Below, one piece after another: positions 28,351 to 37,947 of a stretch of DNA of 64,000 bases. Position 1 is the stretch's first letter, and each line of letters opens with the position of its first letter. The position numbers were made by a program, and so were the translations under genes. The notes beneath the pieces are model-generated. The model saw nothing but the letters and a program-made list of their open reading frames with translations. It was not told the DNA's origin and made no database searches. This DNA is from Desulfitibacter alkalitolerans DSM 16504 (GTDB lineage: Bacteria; Bacillota; DSM-16504; Desulfitibacterales; Desulfitibacteraceae), in assembly GCF_000620305.1 (NCBI RefSeq), contig NZ_KK211102.1, positions 1 to 64,000 on the forward strand. The letters are read 5' to 3'.

Positions 28351-29568
28351 TTAAGTTTTATTCTTTCCACGGCCTGCAGCCCTGGTGCCAAGCTCGGGAA
28401 GAAACAATGATACAACACCCAGCAATGCTAGAAATAAGCTAGCCAGTGCAAATAACAATGTATAATTGCCTCCGGCTATTGGCGCAATTATAAATGAAGG
28501 TATGAAAAAAGCACCAATAAGTTGCAGGGTAGCCATGAGACCCCCAGCACTCCCGGCATAAACTGGCCCTATCTCTGGAAGCAGCATGGGGAAGGCCATT
28601 AGCAATGGTACGCTTATGCCCATTAAAGTTCCTGCAGCAAAGAGCAGTAACCAGACACTTGTTCCCGGGGCAATCCAGGAAATATACATAACAGCTGCAC
28701 CTAAAAATGCTGCAGGTGCAAGGAAAGGTTTTATTCTGCCTACACGTGCAGACATGACAGGACCAATCATATTTCCTAAAATAACACCAAGGGTAACTAT
28801 AGACGTCATGACACCAGCCTGGGATGGATTGATACCACGAACCTGACTTAGGGCATTGGGCAGAAAACCTACAAATGCCATATTTGCACCCATAAAACAC
28901 ATCAATGCCAGCCCTGCCAGCCAAATATTTCTGCTGCTGGCAGCTGCACCAATATACTTTAAGACAGGCAAGGGTGGGAGCTCAGGCGCTCCTACAGGTT
29001 TATCCTTGATAAATACCAACCACAAAATCCAGATGGCAAACATGGCAATGCCAGCTGTAATATAAGCACTTTTCGCAGTGGGGAATAAGGCAGACGTTGC
29101 CAAAGCTACAGTCATGCCAACCCCTGCGGCAGTAAAATATATTCCCAGGGCAGTACTGATCTGCTCACGTGGAAACCAGGCACCCAGGAGCTTGGAAACA
29201 TTGGCATTTAAAAGAGCAGGGGTTAATCCAGATAAAAACATCAGACTAAAATATCCTAAAAAACTGTTGGGAATATATCTAAAATATACACCAATTATTG
29301 AAAAAACAAAACTAACTGCAACTACTTTTTTAACTCCAAATCTGTCTGCCAGGGCTCCTGCACCAATACTAAACAACACTGCAGGCAGCATGGGTGCAGC
29401 CAGGACCATGGCATAATTTCCTGATGTAAGGTTTAATTCTGGAATAATTTTAAATGCCAGGGCAGCTACTTGAAATTGAGCTGTCACAGCTATGAATATT
29501 GTAGACCACATTATTGCCACTACCACCCATCTGTATGGGGAAATTGGTACATTTTGATTACTATGCAT
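28351..29568 (-). CDS. Major facilitator superfamily transporter
   Basis: A 405-residue integral membrane protein with about 12 predicted membrane segments and the MFS loop motif GALADRFGVKKVV between segments 2 and 3. It resembles CynX/NimT-like and oxalate/formate-type antiporters in layout, but the substrate cannot be told from sequence. Its place downstream of methyltransferase and corrinoid protein genes suggests it imports the methylated substrate. It is separated from the upstream gene by about 100 bases containing a perfect inverted repeat. Confidence 0.85.
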   Translation of the reverse strand: MHSNQNVPISPYRWVVVAIMWSTIFIAVTAQFQVAALAFKIIPELNLTSGNYAMVLAAPMLPAVLFSIGAGALADRFGVKKVVAVSFVFSIIGVYFRYIPNSFLGYFSLMFLSGLTPALLNANVSKLLGAWFPREQISTALGIYFTAAGVGMTVALATSALFPTAKSAYITAGIAMFAIWILWLVFIKDKPVGAPELPPLPVLKYIGAAASSRNIWLAGLALMCFMGANMAFVGFLPNALSQVRGINPSQAGVMTSIVTLGVILGNMIGPVMSARVGRIKPFLAPAAFLGAAVMYISWIAPGTSVWLLLFAAGTLMGISVPLLMAFPMLLPEIGPVYAGSAGGLMATLQLIGAFFIPSFIIAPIAGGNYTLLFALASLFLALLGVVSLFLPELGTRAAGRGKNKT

Positions 29569-29596
29569 TATATCACCCTTCGCCTATGTTTTTGGG

Positions 29597-29635
29597 CTAT
29601 AATAAATGGCATCAGCTAGATGCCATTTATTATAG
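29597..29635. repeat. Perfect 17-bp inverted repeat between operon genes
   Basis: The arms CTATAATAAATGGCATC and GATGCCATTTATTATAG flank a 5-base loop. No U-run follows on either strand, so it is not a classic terminator. It sits before the MFS ribosome binding site and could stabilise or process the mRNA, or bind a regulator. Confidence 0.6.
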
Positions 29636-29670
29636 GTATATTCATGGTTTTCGGTTTTCGCTTGCCTGGA

Positions 29671-31017
29671 TTATTTGTATTCCCCATATTTTCTGCCCGC
29701 ATTTATCATGGCATGGAGGTTTTCTGCTTCAGCATCATCTAGAACTGTACCATTGCTCAAGATAAAACCGCCATCTTGAGCTACTTTTTCCGCCAGGAAC
29801 TTCACATACTCATCTACCTGCTGCGGTGTGCCAGCCTTTAGAACAGCTCCAGAGACATTTCCTGCTATACAGCTCTTGCCTCCAAGGGCCTTCTTTGCAT
29901 TGACCATGTCGGTGTTATCAAAAAGCCAGACGGTTTTTCCTTCTGGAATATCAGAATCGGTTATGGCTTCAAGCCGTTGATTATAGCCCCCCTCAGCAAA
30001 AAGCAGTGGAACTAGACCTTCCTCTATTAACCCTAGAATAACAGCCTTTAGGGTTGGCCAGTAAAACCTGGCAAAATCATCCTTTGACAGGAAACCATCG
30101 GCTCCTTTATGCAGGGGCATGAAAATAATTGGTACCCCTGTGATATTGGCTGATCTTACTGCCATGTCAATATTTATTGATACAAGTCTTTCCATGGCCT
30201 CTAGTAGTTTCTTGGGACGGCGGAATATGTCAAGCATTATTGGCCGAGTGCCCCTCATGGTATCTCCCAGGGTATCAAAGGGAGCTTTAGCAACTCCACC
30301 AAAAAACCCCGGCAAACCGTGGACAGCTTTATTTTCTCCATCTATAGCACCCATGGCACCAGCCCACTCCATGGCTGCCTGTCCAGCTTCTATTAATTTT
30401 TTAAAGGATTCCTGGACAGGGGGAATACCTATGGGTATCATGGCAGGACCTACAAAGGGAAGTTCAATAATATCGGTCCATGGTGCTATCATCTGCCATG
30501 GTTCCAGTGCGCCAAAGGTTCGTGGAAGATAATAACGCATCCAGTATCCAGATGGGTCATTAATTAATAAGTCATATTCGTTATCCAGCATGTATTCATC
30601 TTCCAGGCACTGGTAAGAAAGTTCGTCTGGTATTCCCTTGCCCGGCCACTGGTATAGTTTATAATCTAGTATCTCAAATACCCTGGCTGGCCCCACCAGA
30701 GCGCAGCTCACAAGGGTATCTGCCTTGAAATCATTGTTAAACTTCTTAAATGTCATTCCCAGTTTTTCATAATCATACATGAGATCTTTAGCAGTAACGC
30801 CAGCGTAAGCAGCAGGATAAAACCCTATAGTTAAATGAATTGGTATTCTAGCTGGTTTTTTCAATTCAACGGCATCCTTGATCATCTGAACCCGTTCCTT
30901 GTATGCCTTTTCTGCTTCAGGGCTGGCAAATTGCATATCTGGATTGGCATATCTTTTAAACCTTTCCTCGTATCTCTCCTGCGGCGAAAGCTTATCCCAG
31001 TTTTCAGCTAATTTCAT
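29671..31017 (-). CDS. UROD-family methyltransferase (corrinoid-linked), copy 1
   Basis: Members of the uroporphyrinogen decarboxylase fold such as MtaA, CmuA and aryl-ether demethylases move methyl groups to or from corrinoid proteins. The 448-residue protein has family features FMPLHKGADGFLSKDDFARFYWP, SCIAGNVSGAVL and GFILSNGTVL near the end. The H-x-C zinc motif of MtaA is not seen; the matching place reads LLFAEGGYNQR. That suggests a different methyl donor, but the substrate is unknown. It starts three bases after the corrinoid protein gene, its likely partner. True heme synthesis is unlikely given the neighbours. Confidence 0.82.
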   Translation of the reverse strand: MKLAENWDKLSPQERYEERFKRYANPDMQFASPEAEKAYKERVQMIKDAVELKKPARIPIHLTIGFYPAAYAGVTAKDLMYDYEKLGMTFKKFNNDFKADTLVSCALVGPARVFEILDYKLYQWPGKGIPDELSYQCLEDEYMLDNEYDLLINDPSGYWMRYYLPRTFGALEPWQMIAPWTDIIELPFVGPAMIPIGIPPVQESFKKLIEAGQAAMEWAGAMGAIDGENKAVHGLPGFFGGVAKAPFDTLGDTMRGTRPIMLDIFRRPKKLLEAMERLVSINIDMAVRSANITGVPIIFMPLHKGADGFLSKDDFARFYWPTLKAVILGLIEEGLVPLLFAEGGYNQRLEAITDSDIPEGKTVWLFDNTDMVNAKKALGGKSCIAGNVSGAVLKAGTPQQVDEYVKFLAEKVAQDGGFILSNGTVLDDAEAENLHAMINAGRKYGEYK

Positions 31018-31019
31018 CT

Positions 31020-31661
31020 TTAATTACCCCCCATCCACTTTTTCGCCAGGGAAACAGCTTCTACTGCGTCCTGTCCCCAACCATCAGCACCAGTATACTC
31101 TTTAATCTGGTCATTAATGGGAGCACCACCTATCATGATTTTGACTTGATCCCTTAATCCTGCATCTTCAATGGCTTTTACTGTATCCTTCATTTTATCA
31201 AAGGCTAGAGTAAGCAAGGCACTCATGCCTACTATTTGCGGCCTGTACTCTTTTATAGCTTCCACAAATTTTGATGACGGCACATCTACTCCAAGGTCGT
31301 ACACCTTAAATCCGTTGGTATCCAACATGAAGGCAACTATATTTTTACCAATGTCATGGATATCACCCTTTACTGTACCCAATACTACTTTGCCAATATA
31401 CTTGTTTTCATCCTCTTCTAAACTTTCAGTCATCTTGGCTTTTGCCAGACTTGAAATCCTATTTAGCATTTCCCCGGTCAATATTAATTCTGGCATAAAG
31501 TATTCGCCTTTTTCATATTTCTCTCCAATTATTTCAACTGCTGCACGACATTTCTTCAAGATTTCCAGGGGTTCAATGCCCTGATCCAACAACTCTTCAA
31601 CAAGGCTAATGGCTTCCTCTTCACGCATCCCGGCTATGGCATCTACTAATTTTTCTAACAT
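31020..31661 (-). CDS. Corrinoid methyltransferase shuttle protein, copy 1 (MtbC/MtvC-like)
   Basis: A small cobalamin-binding protein that carries the methyl group between two methyltransferases. The 213 residues comprise an N-terminal helical cap domain (about 1-85) and a B12-binding Rossmann domain with the signature GDIHDIGKN (His102 is the lower cobalt ligand), GMSALLTL and GGAPIN. Base-off/His-on binding is expected. I chose the ATG at 31661 because of GGAGGG upstream; an earlier in-frame start lacks one. It is paired with the UROD protein directly downstream. Confidence 0.93.
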   Translation of the reverse strand: MLEKLVDAIAGMREEEAISLVEELLDQGIEPLEILKKCRAAVEIIGEKYEKGEYFMPELILTGEMLNRISSLAKAKMTESLEEDENKYIGKVVLGTVKGDIHDIGKNIVAFMLDTNGFKVYDLGVDVPSSKFVEAIKEYRPQIVGMSALLTLAFDKMKDTVKAIEDAGLRDQVKIMIGGAPINDQIKEYTGADGWGQDAVEAVSLAKKWMGGN

Positions 31662-31796
31662 AATAACCCTCCGATCTTTAAATAAAAAAATCAAGGTAAA
31701 TATAAAATTTCTTCACTATATTGCGTTTAAAATCTGAAGTTCTGCAGTCGCTATTCATGCTACAGAAACTATATAATCGCGCTTCGTTATAATTTG

Positions 31797-33035
31797 TTAA
31801 TATTTACCATATAACCTGGTTGTCTCTGCCCAAGCCTCCATATTCTCTCTTTTTGCATTGTCCAGAACAATGGAGCAGTCCATAATAAAACCGCCATCTC
31901 CTGCACAATTGTCAATTAGACGCTTAGTTTCTTCAACAACCCTTTCTTTTTTACCGTGCACCAGTAAGGCTGTTGGCAGGTTCCCGCAAATGCATGCCAC
32001 TTGACCTACAGTTTTTTTAGCTTGGACAATATCTACTTCTTCAAACATATATATTACTTTACCTTTTGGCACATCACTAATAACTTCCAATCGGGTATTG
32101 TATTTGCCTTCGCAAAATACATATGGCGTTATACCTATTTCTATAAGTGCCATCATTAGTTTCTTAAGTCCCGACCAGTAAAATTTTTCATAGTTTGCCG
32201 GACTCATAAACTCATCCATACCGGCATGCAGTGGTATAAAGACGTAGTCTACTCCCAGTGCTTTTGCTGAAGTAGTTGCCCTTTCTATGCAAACCTCTGT
32301 CATGTAGTCTAATGCTGCTAACAGTTTTTCTGGTCTTTGATATATATCTGTTACTGTATTAACAAATCCTCTAATATTATCTGAGAACATATCGAAAGGA
32401 CATGTTTGAGCTGTAGCGGCTCCTAATGGAAACCCTTTTGATACAATGAGTTGAGTAATGGACCCCATATATCCTAGCCACTTAGCGGAAGCTTCTCCGC
32501 CTCTTTTTAATGCGTCTAATGCTGCTTTTACGTCTGGTTGTGCAAAGGTTGCCATTTCTGCATATAGCGAATATTCAACAGGATTTCTAAAGCATATCTT
32601 TGATAATGGTTCCAAGTCTTTGAATTTTCTTGGATAGACTTTGGTAATAAAGAAATGTGTAGGATCCAGTAAAAACTCATCATATTCATCGTCTTCTAAA
32701 AAACATTTGTCAAGAAGCTGAAATGAATCGTTAAGTGGCAGGTTATGGGTTGCGCCTGGCCATTTTACATACTGGCAGTCCATGGCTTCCATTGGTTCAA
32801 TGGGATACATTACTGGAGCCCAAGCTAAGTCAGGTTCAAAATCATCTAAAAACCCCTCAACCCCAGGAATTATATTTCTAATGTCTATCATTGCGTCATA
32901 CATTGATATGCCATACCCACGAGCATAGTAATTTCCAATCTTCGGAGCAAAAGGAACTCTGTCAGGTTTCTTTAGTGCAACCACATCTTTAATTCTCTGT
33001 GAACGCTCCTTAAATAATTCTTGAGTATCTTTCAT
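31797..33035 (-). CDS. UROD-family methyltransferase (corrinoid-linked), copy 2
   Basis: A 412-residue paralogue of the UROD-family protein at 29671-31017, with the same block order (IPLHAGMDEFMSPANYEKFYW, ACICGNLPTALL, GGFIMDCSIVLDN). The metal-site region reads YVFCEGKYNTR, again not the H-x-C of MtaA, but with a Cys that copy 1 lacks. It may act on a related methylated compound. A gap of about 135 bases precedes the corrinoid gene copy 1. Confidence 0.8.
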   Translation of the reverse strand: MKDTQELFKERSQRIKDVVALKKPDRVPFAPKIGNYYARGYGISMYDAMIDIRNIIPGVEGFLDDFEPDLAWAPVMYPIEPMEAMDCQYVKWPGATHNLPLNDSFQLLDKCFLEDDEYDEFLLDPTHFFITKVYPRKFKDLEPLSKICFRNPVEYSLYAEMATFAQPDVKAALDALKRGGEASAKWLGYMGSITQLIVSKGFPLGAATAQTCPFDMFSDNIRGFVNTVTDIYQRPEKLLAALDYMTEVCIERATTSAKALGVDYVFIPLHAGMDEFMSPANYEKFYWSGLKKLMMALIEIGITPYVFCEGKYNTRLEVISDVPKGKVIYMFEEVDIVQAKKTVGQVACICGNLPTALLVHGKKERVVEETKRLIDNCAGDGGFIMDCSIVLDNAKRENMEAWAETTRLYGKY

Positions 33036-33173
33036 CCAACGACCCCCTAAAAATAATTATTCAGCAATCACTGAATAAATTTAAAATTCTTATTTTTAAT
33101 TATATAGTTATATATAGAAGTTGTCAATTGGCAAAGTGTTTTGGTTCTAAAAAATAACATTACCGATATAGAA

Positions 33174-33839
33174 TTATTTTTCTACTTTATTTTTATTCAT
33201 TAAATTCAAGCAAATACGTATACCTTTAACAGCATCATTACACCAAAATTTTGTTCCGACCACACGAGCAACCTGTTCATTAATCTGACTCCCGCCAATG
33301 ACAACTGGGATATCTAGGGATAAAGATTTTGTTTCATTTTTTACAAGCTCTATTATCTGTTTCATTTTTGAATAAGAATGTGTCAACAATCCTGACAAGC
33401 CAACAATATCAGGTTGCAACTCTTTAACCCTTTCAACAAACTTCCCTGGTGGTACATCTACTCCCAGGTCTTGTACCTTAAAACCATGACATGTAAGGAG
33501 AATGCTTAAGATATTTTTACCCAGGTCATGGATATCCCCTTCAACAGTGCCAAGAAGTACAGAACCTTTTATTTCTGCTACTGATTGGTCTTTAAGAACA
33601 GGCTGTAAAATTTCCGTAACCTGACGAAATATTTCTCCGGCCATAATTAAACCCGCTATGTAATATTTACCCTGCTCATAACGTTCTCCAACCAACTTCA
33701 TTCCTCGCTGGCAATCATCAATAATGTGCAAAGGGTCATCTCCAGATGCTATTCTTTTAAGGACCACCTCCCGTACAGCATCCTCTTGCAAATCACCAAT
33801 ACTGTTTATTAATTGCTCTCTTACTGATATATATTTCAT
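33174..33839 (-). CDS. Corrinoid methyltransferase shuttle protein, copy 2
   Basis: Second corrinoid shuttle protein, 221 residues, with a helical cap domain and the B12 motif GDIHDLGKN (His104), GLSGLLTHS and VVIGGSQINE. It is the first enzyme gene after the GntR regulator and probably serves UROD copy 2 downstream. Two distinct shuttle proteins in one operon suggest two substrates or two steps. Confidence 0.92.
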   Translation of the reverse strand: MKYISVREQLINSIGDLQEDAVREVVLKRIASGDDPLHIIDDCQRGMKLVGERYEQGKYYIAGLIMAGEIFRQVTEILQPVLKDQSVAEIKGSVLLGTVEGDIHDLGKNILSILLTCHGFKVQDLGVDVPPGKFVERVKELQPDIVGLSGLLTHSYSKMKQIIELVKNETKSLSLDIPVVIGGSQINEQVARVVGTKFWCNDAVKGIRICLNLMNKNKVEK

Positions 33840-33860
33840 GTCCCACTACCTCCAAATATA

Positions 33861-34640
33861 TTAAAATGTTTCTCGAATTCCAACAGTTGTAGTAAATCTC
33901 AATTTATCTCCCCTGCAAATAAACCATCCCCAGCTCACAGGATTTTCAGCAAAATCGTAAAATATATGCTCGATCCTAAATGCAGGAACGCCCTCTTGAA
34001 TTTTAAGCACCTTGGTTTCTTCCCTGGTAATAACGGTTGCTTCAATACTTAAATCTCCCTTTTTGAATTCTGAAGAACCCGTTCCATTAAATAACCCTCT
34101 TAATGATGTTACTTCCAGTTCAGATTCTACAATGGGCCTTGTTGGATCATATATTAGATATTCTTTATGATAGAAAAATGGCTCTTCATCTTGAAGAAGC
34201 AAACGCCTGATATAGATTATAGATTCACCAGACTTTACACCAAGTTTCTTTTCAGTTCGTTTATTAGAAGGCACAATACGCACTTCAAGAATTTTTACAG
34301 TTGTCTTTTTGTCCATAAAAAACTCCTGCAATTCTTTTAAATGAAAGGCAGCAGAGCCAAGCTTGATGGACGTTACAAACGTCCCCTTGCCCTGGGAGGC
34401 TGTTGCAATTTTTTGATCTATAAGAATGTTAATGGCTCTCCTGACTGTCATGGGACTGATATGGTATCTGCTGCACAGCTGGGATTCAGAAGGCAGTTGA
34501 TCACCAGGGCGGAACATTCCCATGGCAATCTGCTGCTTGATTAAATTTACCAGCTGCATATAGGCAGGTTCATACGAGTTACGGTCAATTTCCATTAAAA
34601 CTTCAGTAGTGGGCAGCCGTCTCTTTTTCTCCATTTTCAT
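33861..34640 (-). CDS. GntR-family (HutC subfamily) transcriptional regulator
   Basis: A 259-residue repressor-type protein with an N-terminal winged helix (YMQLVNLIKQQIAMGMFRPG, LCSRYHISPMTVRRAINIL, QGKGTFV) and a C-terminal UTRA ligand-binding domain (IIYIRRLLLQDEEPFFYHKEY). It opens the methyltransferase operon and most likely controls it in response to the methylated substrate or a product. The start at 34640 has AGGAG seven bases upstream. A possible promoter (TTCACT, 17 bases, TATTAT) lies about 80-110 bases upstream on the minus strand. Confidence 0.9.
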   Translation of the reverse strand: MKMEKKRRLPTTEVLMEIDRNSYEPAYMQLVNLIKQQIAMGMFRPGDQLPSESQLCSRYHISPMTVRRAINILIDQKIATASQGKGTFVTSIKLGSAAFHLKELQEFFMDKKTTVKILEVRIVPSNKRTEKKLGVKSGESIIYIRRLLLQDEEPFFYHKEYLIYDPTRPIVESELEVTSLRGLFNGTGSSEFKKGDLSIEATVITREETKVLKIQEGVPAFRIEHIFYDFAENPVSWGWFICRGDKLRFTTTVGIRETF

Positions 34641-34748
34641 ATACTTGCTCCTCACTATTTATATAGTATTTACTTGATAGAAAGGTTAGTTTTAAATCTA
34701 TAATACCAAATTTTGACTGTCTAGTGAATGTTTAATATCTGGTTAGCA

Positions 34749-34792
34749 AAAGAACCCCGCATATATATACTTACATGCAGGGTTCTTTTTAT
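34749..34792. terminator. Terminator hairpin after the ygfK-like gene
   Basis: AGAACCC-GCAT pairs with ATGC-GGGTTCT around an AT loop. It lies between the ygfK-like stop and the GntR promoter region, both on the minus strand. The minus-strand U-run is short (TTTT), the plus-strand one longer. It most likely closes the selenium-hydroxylase operon. Confidence 0.7.
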
Positions 34793-34810
34793 TCTATCAT
34801 AAGGTAAAAT

Positions 34811-37800
34811 TTAAAACATGTACTTGAACTTGTTAAACATCTCCCATATAAGGGTTAGAATTGATGGATCCAGGTCTGAAGCAGCTCTTCCCTTTTCATC
34901 AAATGTTACAATAGACACCCTGCCATCTAACCTGACCCTAAAGGTTGTTTCTTTTCCTTCCTCTACCAGATAAAAGCCGTCATTTTCACTGTCATTGAAA
35001 TCCCCTTCATTCCAATAAAGGGTAAACTTTTCCTTATAGGGAGCTCCCTCATACTCATAGGGGCAGAAAATTGCACAGTTGCCGCATTCATTGCACATGC
35101 CGTCAATATGAACAACTTGATTGAGTGATTTCAGCCTTCCATCATCTAGTTTAACTGCAACATTGGCTCTATTTGGGCAAACCTCGGCACATACATTACA
35201 GATGTAGCTGCACTCCAAGCACCTGTCTGCTTCACCTTGTCTTTCCTCAGGTCTGCCTTTAAGAATGCCCCTGCGTTCAATTATTTCTGGATACCTTTTT
35301 TCATGTTCAAAGACTATATCAGCAACCATATCCTTGCCTTCTTCAAGCTGTTCACGGATGATAATCTGGCGGGCAACCTTTTTGCCCTGGGCCATTGCCT
35401 CTACAACTGTTGATGGTCCTGTCAGTGCATCTCCACCAATAAATACCTTGTCAATATTTGTCTCATTGGTAGCCGGGTTAACCTTGATATTGCCCTTTTC
35501 ATCTATTTCCAAGCCCTGCTTTTTAAGAATATCCAGGTCTACCCTTTCCCCAGTGGCCGATAGGACAGTATCAATTTCCAGTTCAGTTGTCCTGCCAGCA
35601 GCAACAGGCTTTCTTCTGCCAGATGCATCTGGTTCACCAAGTTCCATTACCTCACATTTAAGCCTTCCATCCTTCAAGGCTATGGGTGCCAGCAGTTCCT
35701 TGAAGATTACTCCATCCTCAAGGGCAGCAAGGAGCTCTTCCCTGTCTGCAGGCATGTGTTCTCTTGTTCTGCGGTACACAATATATACCTTTTCAACACC
35801 CTTTACCCTGGTGGCTGCCCTGGCTGCGTCCATGGCAGTATTGCCCCCACCTATAACGGCAATGTTTTTGCCAATGTTTAACCCTTGCTTTTTCTTGTTA
35901 AAATCCTCTAGAAAGCCAATGGCACTCATTACTTTTTCATTATCACCCTGGATATCTGCCAGGTTTGATCTGGCTGCACCAATGGCTAGATAGATGTACT
36001 CATAGCCCTGGGCTTTTAAGTCCTCAATTGAGAAATTTTCATCAACGCCTAGTCTAAACTTTACTCCCATTTTCTTTATCAATTCAATGTCGTGGTTGAT
36101 ATCCTCCCTGGCAATCCTGAACTCAGGGATCACATGTTCTACAGTGCCCCCTGGTTTATCCCTCTTATCAAAAACAGTAACATCCATTCCTGCCTTTGCC
36201 AGGAAATAAGCAGCTGCCAGGCCTGAGGGTCCAGCTCCAATAATGGCTGCTCTTGCATGCACCTTGTATTTGCTGTCAACTGCCCTGCCAGCCAACCTTT
36301 CCATGTAAGCCCTGCAGCCCTTCTCCGCTGCCTCCTTTTTCAGATCACGGATATGCACAGCCCTGTCATAGTCCAGACGGGTACACTTGGTCATGCAGTT
36401 ATGATTGCATATGGTACCTGTAATAAAGGGCAAGGGGTTTTTGGAAATAATTAACTCAAAAGCCTCGTCATGCCTGCCCTCACCAACAAGTCTGGTATAC
36501 TCTGGAACATCCTGCTCAATGGGACATCCCACTGTACAGGGAGCCACAAAACAGTCAGTAAGGGGCAGCTTCCTGTCTATTTTACGGCTTTCACCGATCT
36601 TTCTTTCCTTGGCGTAATTGGCATCCTCCAGTGCATCCCCAGCCAGTTTTTTAAGCTTTGTAACATCTATGGCCTTAAAACTCCTGGTCAGATGCCCTTC
36701 CAGCTCATCAGCCATCTGCTTTAACCTGTAATAGCCCCCGGGCTTTAAAATGGTGGTGGCTACTGTAATAGGCTGGATGCCTGTATCAAAGATACGCACA
36801 ATATTAAAGTAATCTGCACCACCTGAATAGGAAATTTTAAGGTCACCTTGAAATTCACTTGCAAGCCTGTAGGCAAGGTTTATGGTCAGGGCAAAAAGGG
36901 ATTTTCCTGACATGTACATTTCTTCTCCAGGGAGTTCACCTCTAGTTATCTTAACCGGCAGGGTATTGGAGAGCTTTACACCAAATTCCCTGTTATTTTC
37001 TGCAGCATATTCCTTGAGTCTTTTCAACATGGCAACTCCATCATCATACTGGAGATCATGGGTAAAGGATTCTTCCTTAAGCTCAATATAGTGATAACCC
37101 ATTTTATGAAGGGTATTCTTCACATACTCATACCCCAGCAGGGTTGGATTCATTTTTACAAAGGTGTGCAGCTGCTTTTCTGATATTAGATATCTGCATA
37201 TCTTCTCAATCTCTGCAGGCGGACACCCATGAAGGGTTGAAAGGGTAATGGAACTGCAGATATTTGGTGAAATACTGTCAATATATTTCTCATCTGCATT
37301 TTTGAAGTATTTTAGTTCCTCTTTAAGGATTTGCTTGCATTCCTTGAAGATTTCTGTATTGGAAGCATCCTTTAGTCCTTCAATAAATCCATTAACCTTT
37401 TCAGATTTAATGCCTTCCAGGTCATAGCCCACACTCATGTTGAACATGAAGGTGCGCTTGTCTATATCAAATATTTCCCTTTGGATAATGTAAAGCAAAA
37501 ACCATGCCTTCACATATTCATTAAAAGCTCCTTCAATTGTCAGCTCTGTGGACCATTCAGTATTGTAGCATTCATCCCCTGCATGGATACATGGTTTAGG
37601 AAACTCCAAGGCATCCAAAATCTGAACGGTTTTAAGCTCTATAAATCTGCCGCCGCAAAGATAGGATGCTGCAATATTTTGGGCAAGCTGTGTATTTGGA
37701 CCTGCTGCAGGGCCAATGGGTGTGTCAAGGTTATCACCAAACAGGTCTATTTTCTTGCTGCTTTCCTTTTGGAAAAACTTTTCCTTGGGTATTCCAAAGA

Positions 37801-37879
37801 TGGAGCCTTCCCTTGCATATTCTTCAAATATCCATCTAATAAGCTTCCTGAAGGGTATTTCTCTCATTTTGTCGCCCAT
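34811..37879 (-). CDS. ygfK: YgfK-like putative selenate reductase subunit (flavin/Fe-S NAD(P)H oxidoreductase)
   Basis: A large multi-domain oxidoreductase of 1022 residues. The N-terminal half resembles dihydroorotate dehydrogenase-like barrels (GDNLDTPIGPAAGPNTQLAQN). The C-terminal half is like the glutamate synthase small subunit, with Cys clusters (CFVAPCTVGCPIEQ, CNHNCMTKC), an FAD site AIIGAGPSGLAAAYFLA, an NADPH site VIGGGNTAMDAAR, and a final ferredoxin-like pair (CLECSYICNVCAEVCP, CNECGNCAIFCPYE). The protein is a known neighbour of selenium-dependent hydroxylases and SsnA. The start at 37879 has AGGAGG; an upstream in-frame start would overlap ssnA. The selenate reductase name is historical and the reaction is not settled. 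Confidence 0.88.
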   Translation of the reverse strand: MGDKMREIPFRKLIRWIFEEYAREGSIFGIPKEKFFQKESSKKIDLFGDNLDTPIGPAAGPNTQLAQNIAASYLCGGRFIELKTVQILDALEFPKPCIHAGDECYNTEWSTELTIEGAFNEYVKAWFLLYIIQREIFDIDKRTFMFNMSVGYDLEGIKSEKVNGFIEGLKDASNTEIFKECKQILKEELKYFKNADEKYIDSISPNICSSITLSTLHGCPPAEIEKICRYLISEKQLHTFVKMNPTLLGYEYVKNTLHKMGYHYIELKEESFTHDLQYDDGVAMLKRLKEYAAENNREFGVKLSNTLPVKITRGELPGEEMYMSGKSLFALTINLAYRLASEFQGDLKISYSGGADYFNIVRIFDTGIQPITVATTILKPGGYYRLKQMADELEGHLTRSFKAIDVTKLKKLAGDALEDANYAKERKIGESRKIDRKLPLTDCFVAPCTVGCPIEQDVPEYTRLVGEGRHDEAFELIISKNPLPFITGTICNHNCMTKCTRLDYDRAVHIRDLKKEAAEKGCRAYMERLAGRAVDSKYKVHARAAIIGAGPSGLAAAYFLAKAGMDVTVFDKRDKPGGTVEHVIPEFRIAREDINHDIELIKKMGVKFRLGVDENFSIEDLKAQGYEYIYLAIGAARSNLADIQGDNEKVMSAIGFLEDFNKKKQGLNIGKNIAVIGGGNTAMDAARAATRVKGVEKVYIVYRRTREHMPADREELLAALEDGVIFKELLAPIALKDGRLKCEVMELGEPDASGRRKPVAAGRTTELEIDTVLSATGERVDLDILKKQGLEIDEKGNIKVNPATNETNIDKVFIGGDALTGPSTVVEAMAQGKKVARQIIIREQLEEGKDMVADIVFEHEKRYPEIIERRGILKGRPEERQGEADRCLECSYICNVCAEVCPNRANVAVKLDDGRLKSLNQVVHIDGMCNECGNCAIFCPYEYEGAPYKEKFTLYWNEGDFNDSENDGFYLVEEGKETTFRVRLDGRVSIVTFDEKGRAASDLDPSILTLIWEMFNKFKYMF

Positions 37880-37947
37880 GCTCACTACCTCCTCTTGATC
37901 TAACTTCTTGTTCCTGAATTCTGACTGCTGTATTCTATTCCTGCTTT

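Noticed and set aside
29671-33035. The two UROD-family genes as heme synthesis enzymes
   Set aside because: They pair with corrinoid shuttle proteins and a GntR regulator, with no heme genes nearby.
35265-35993. Long plus-strand open frame opposite the ygfK-like gene
   Set aside because: It lies wholly inside a well-supported minus-strand gene and shows no family features.
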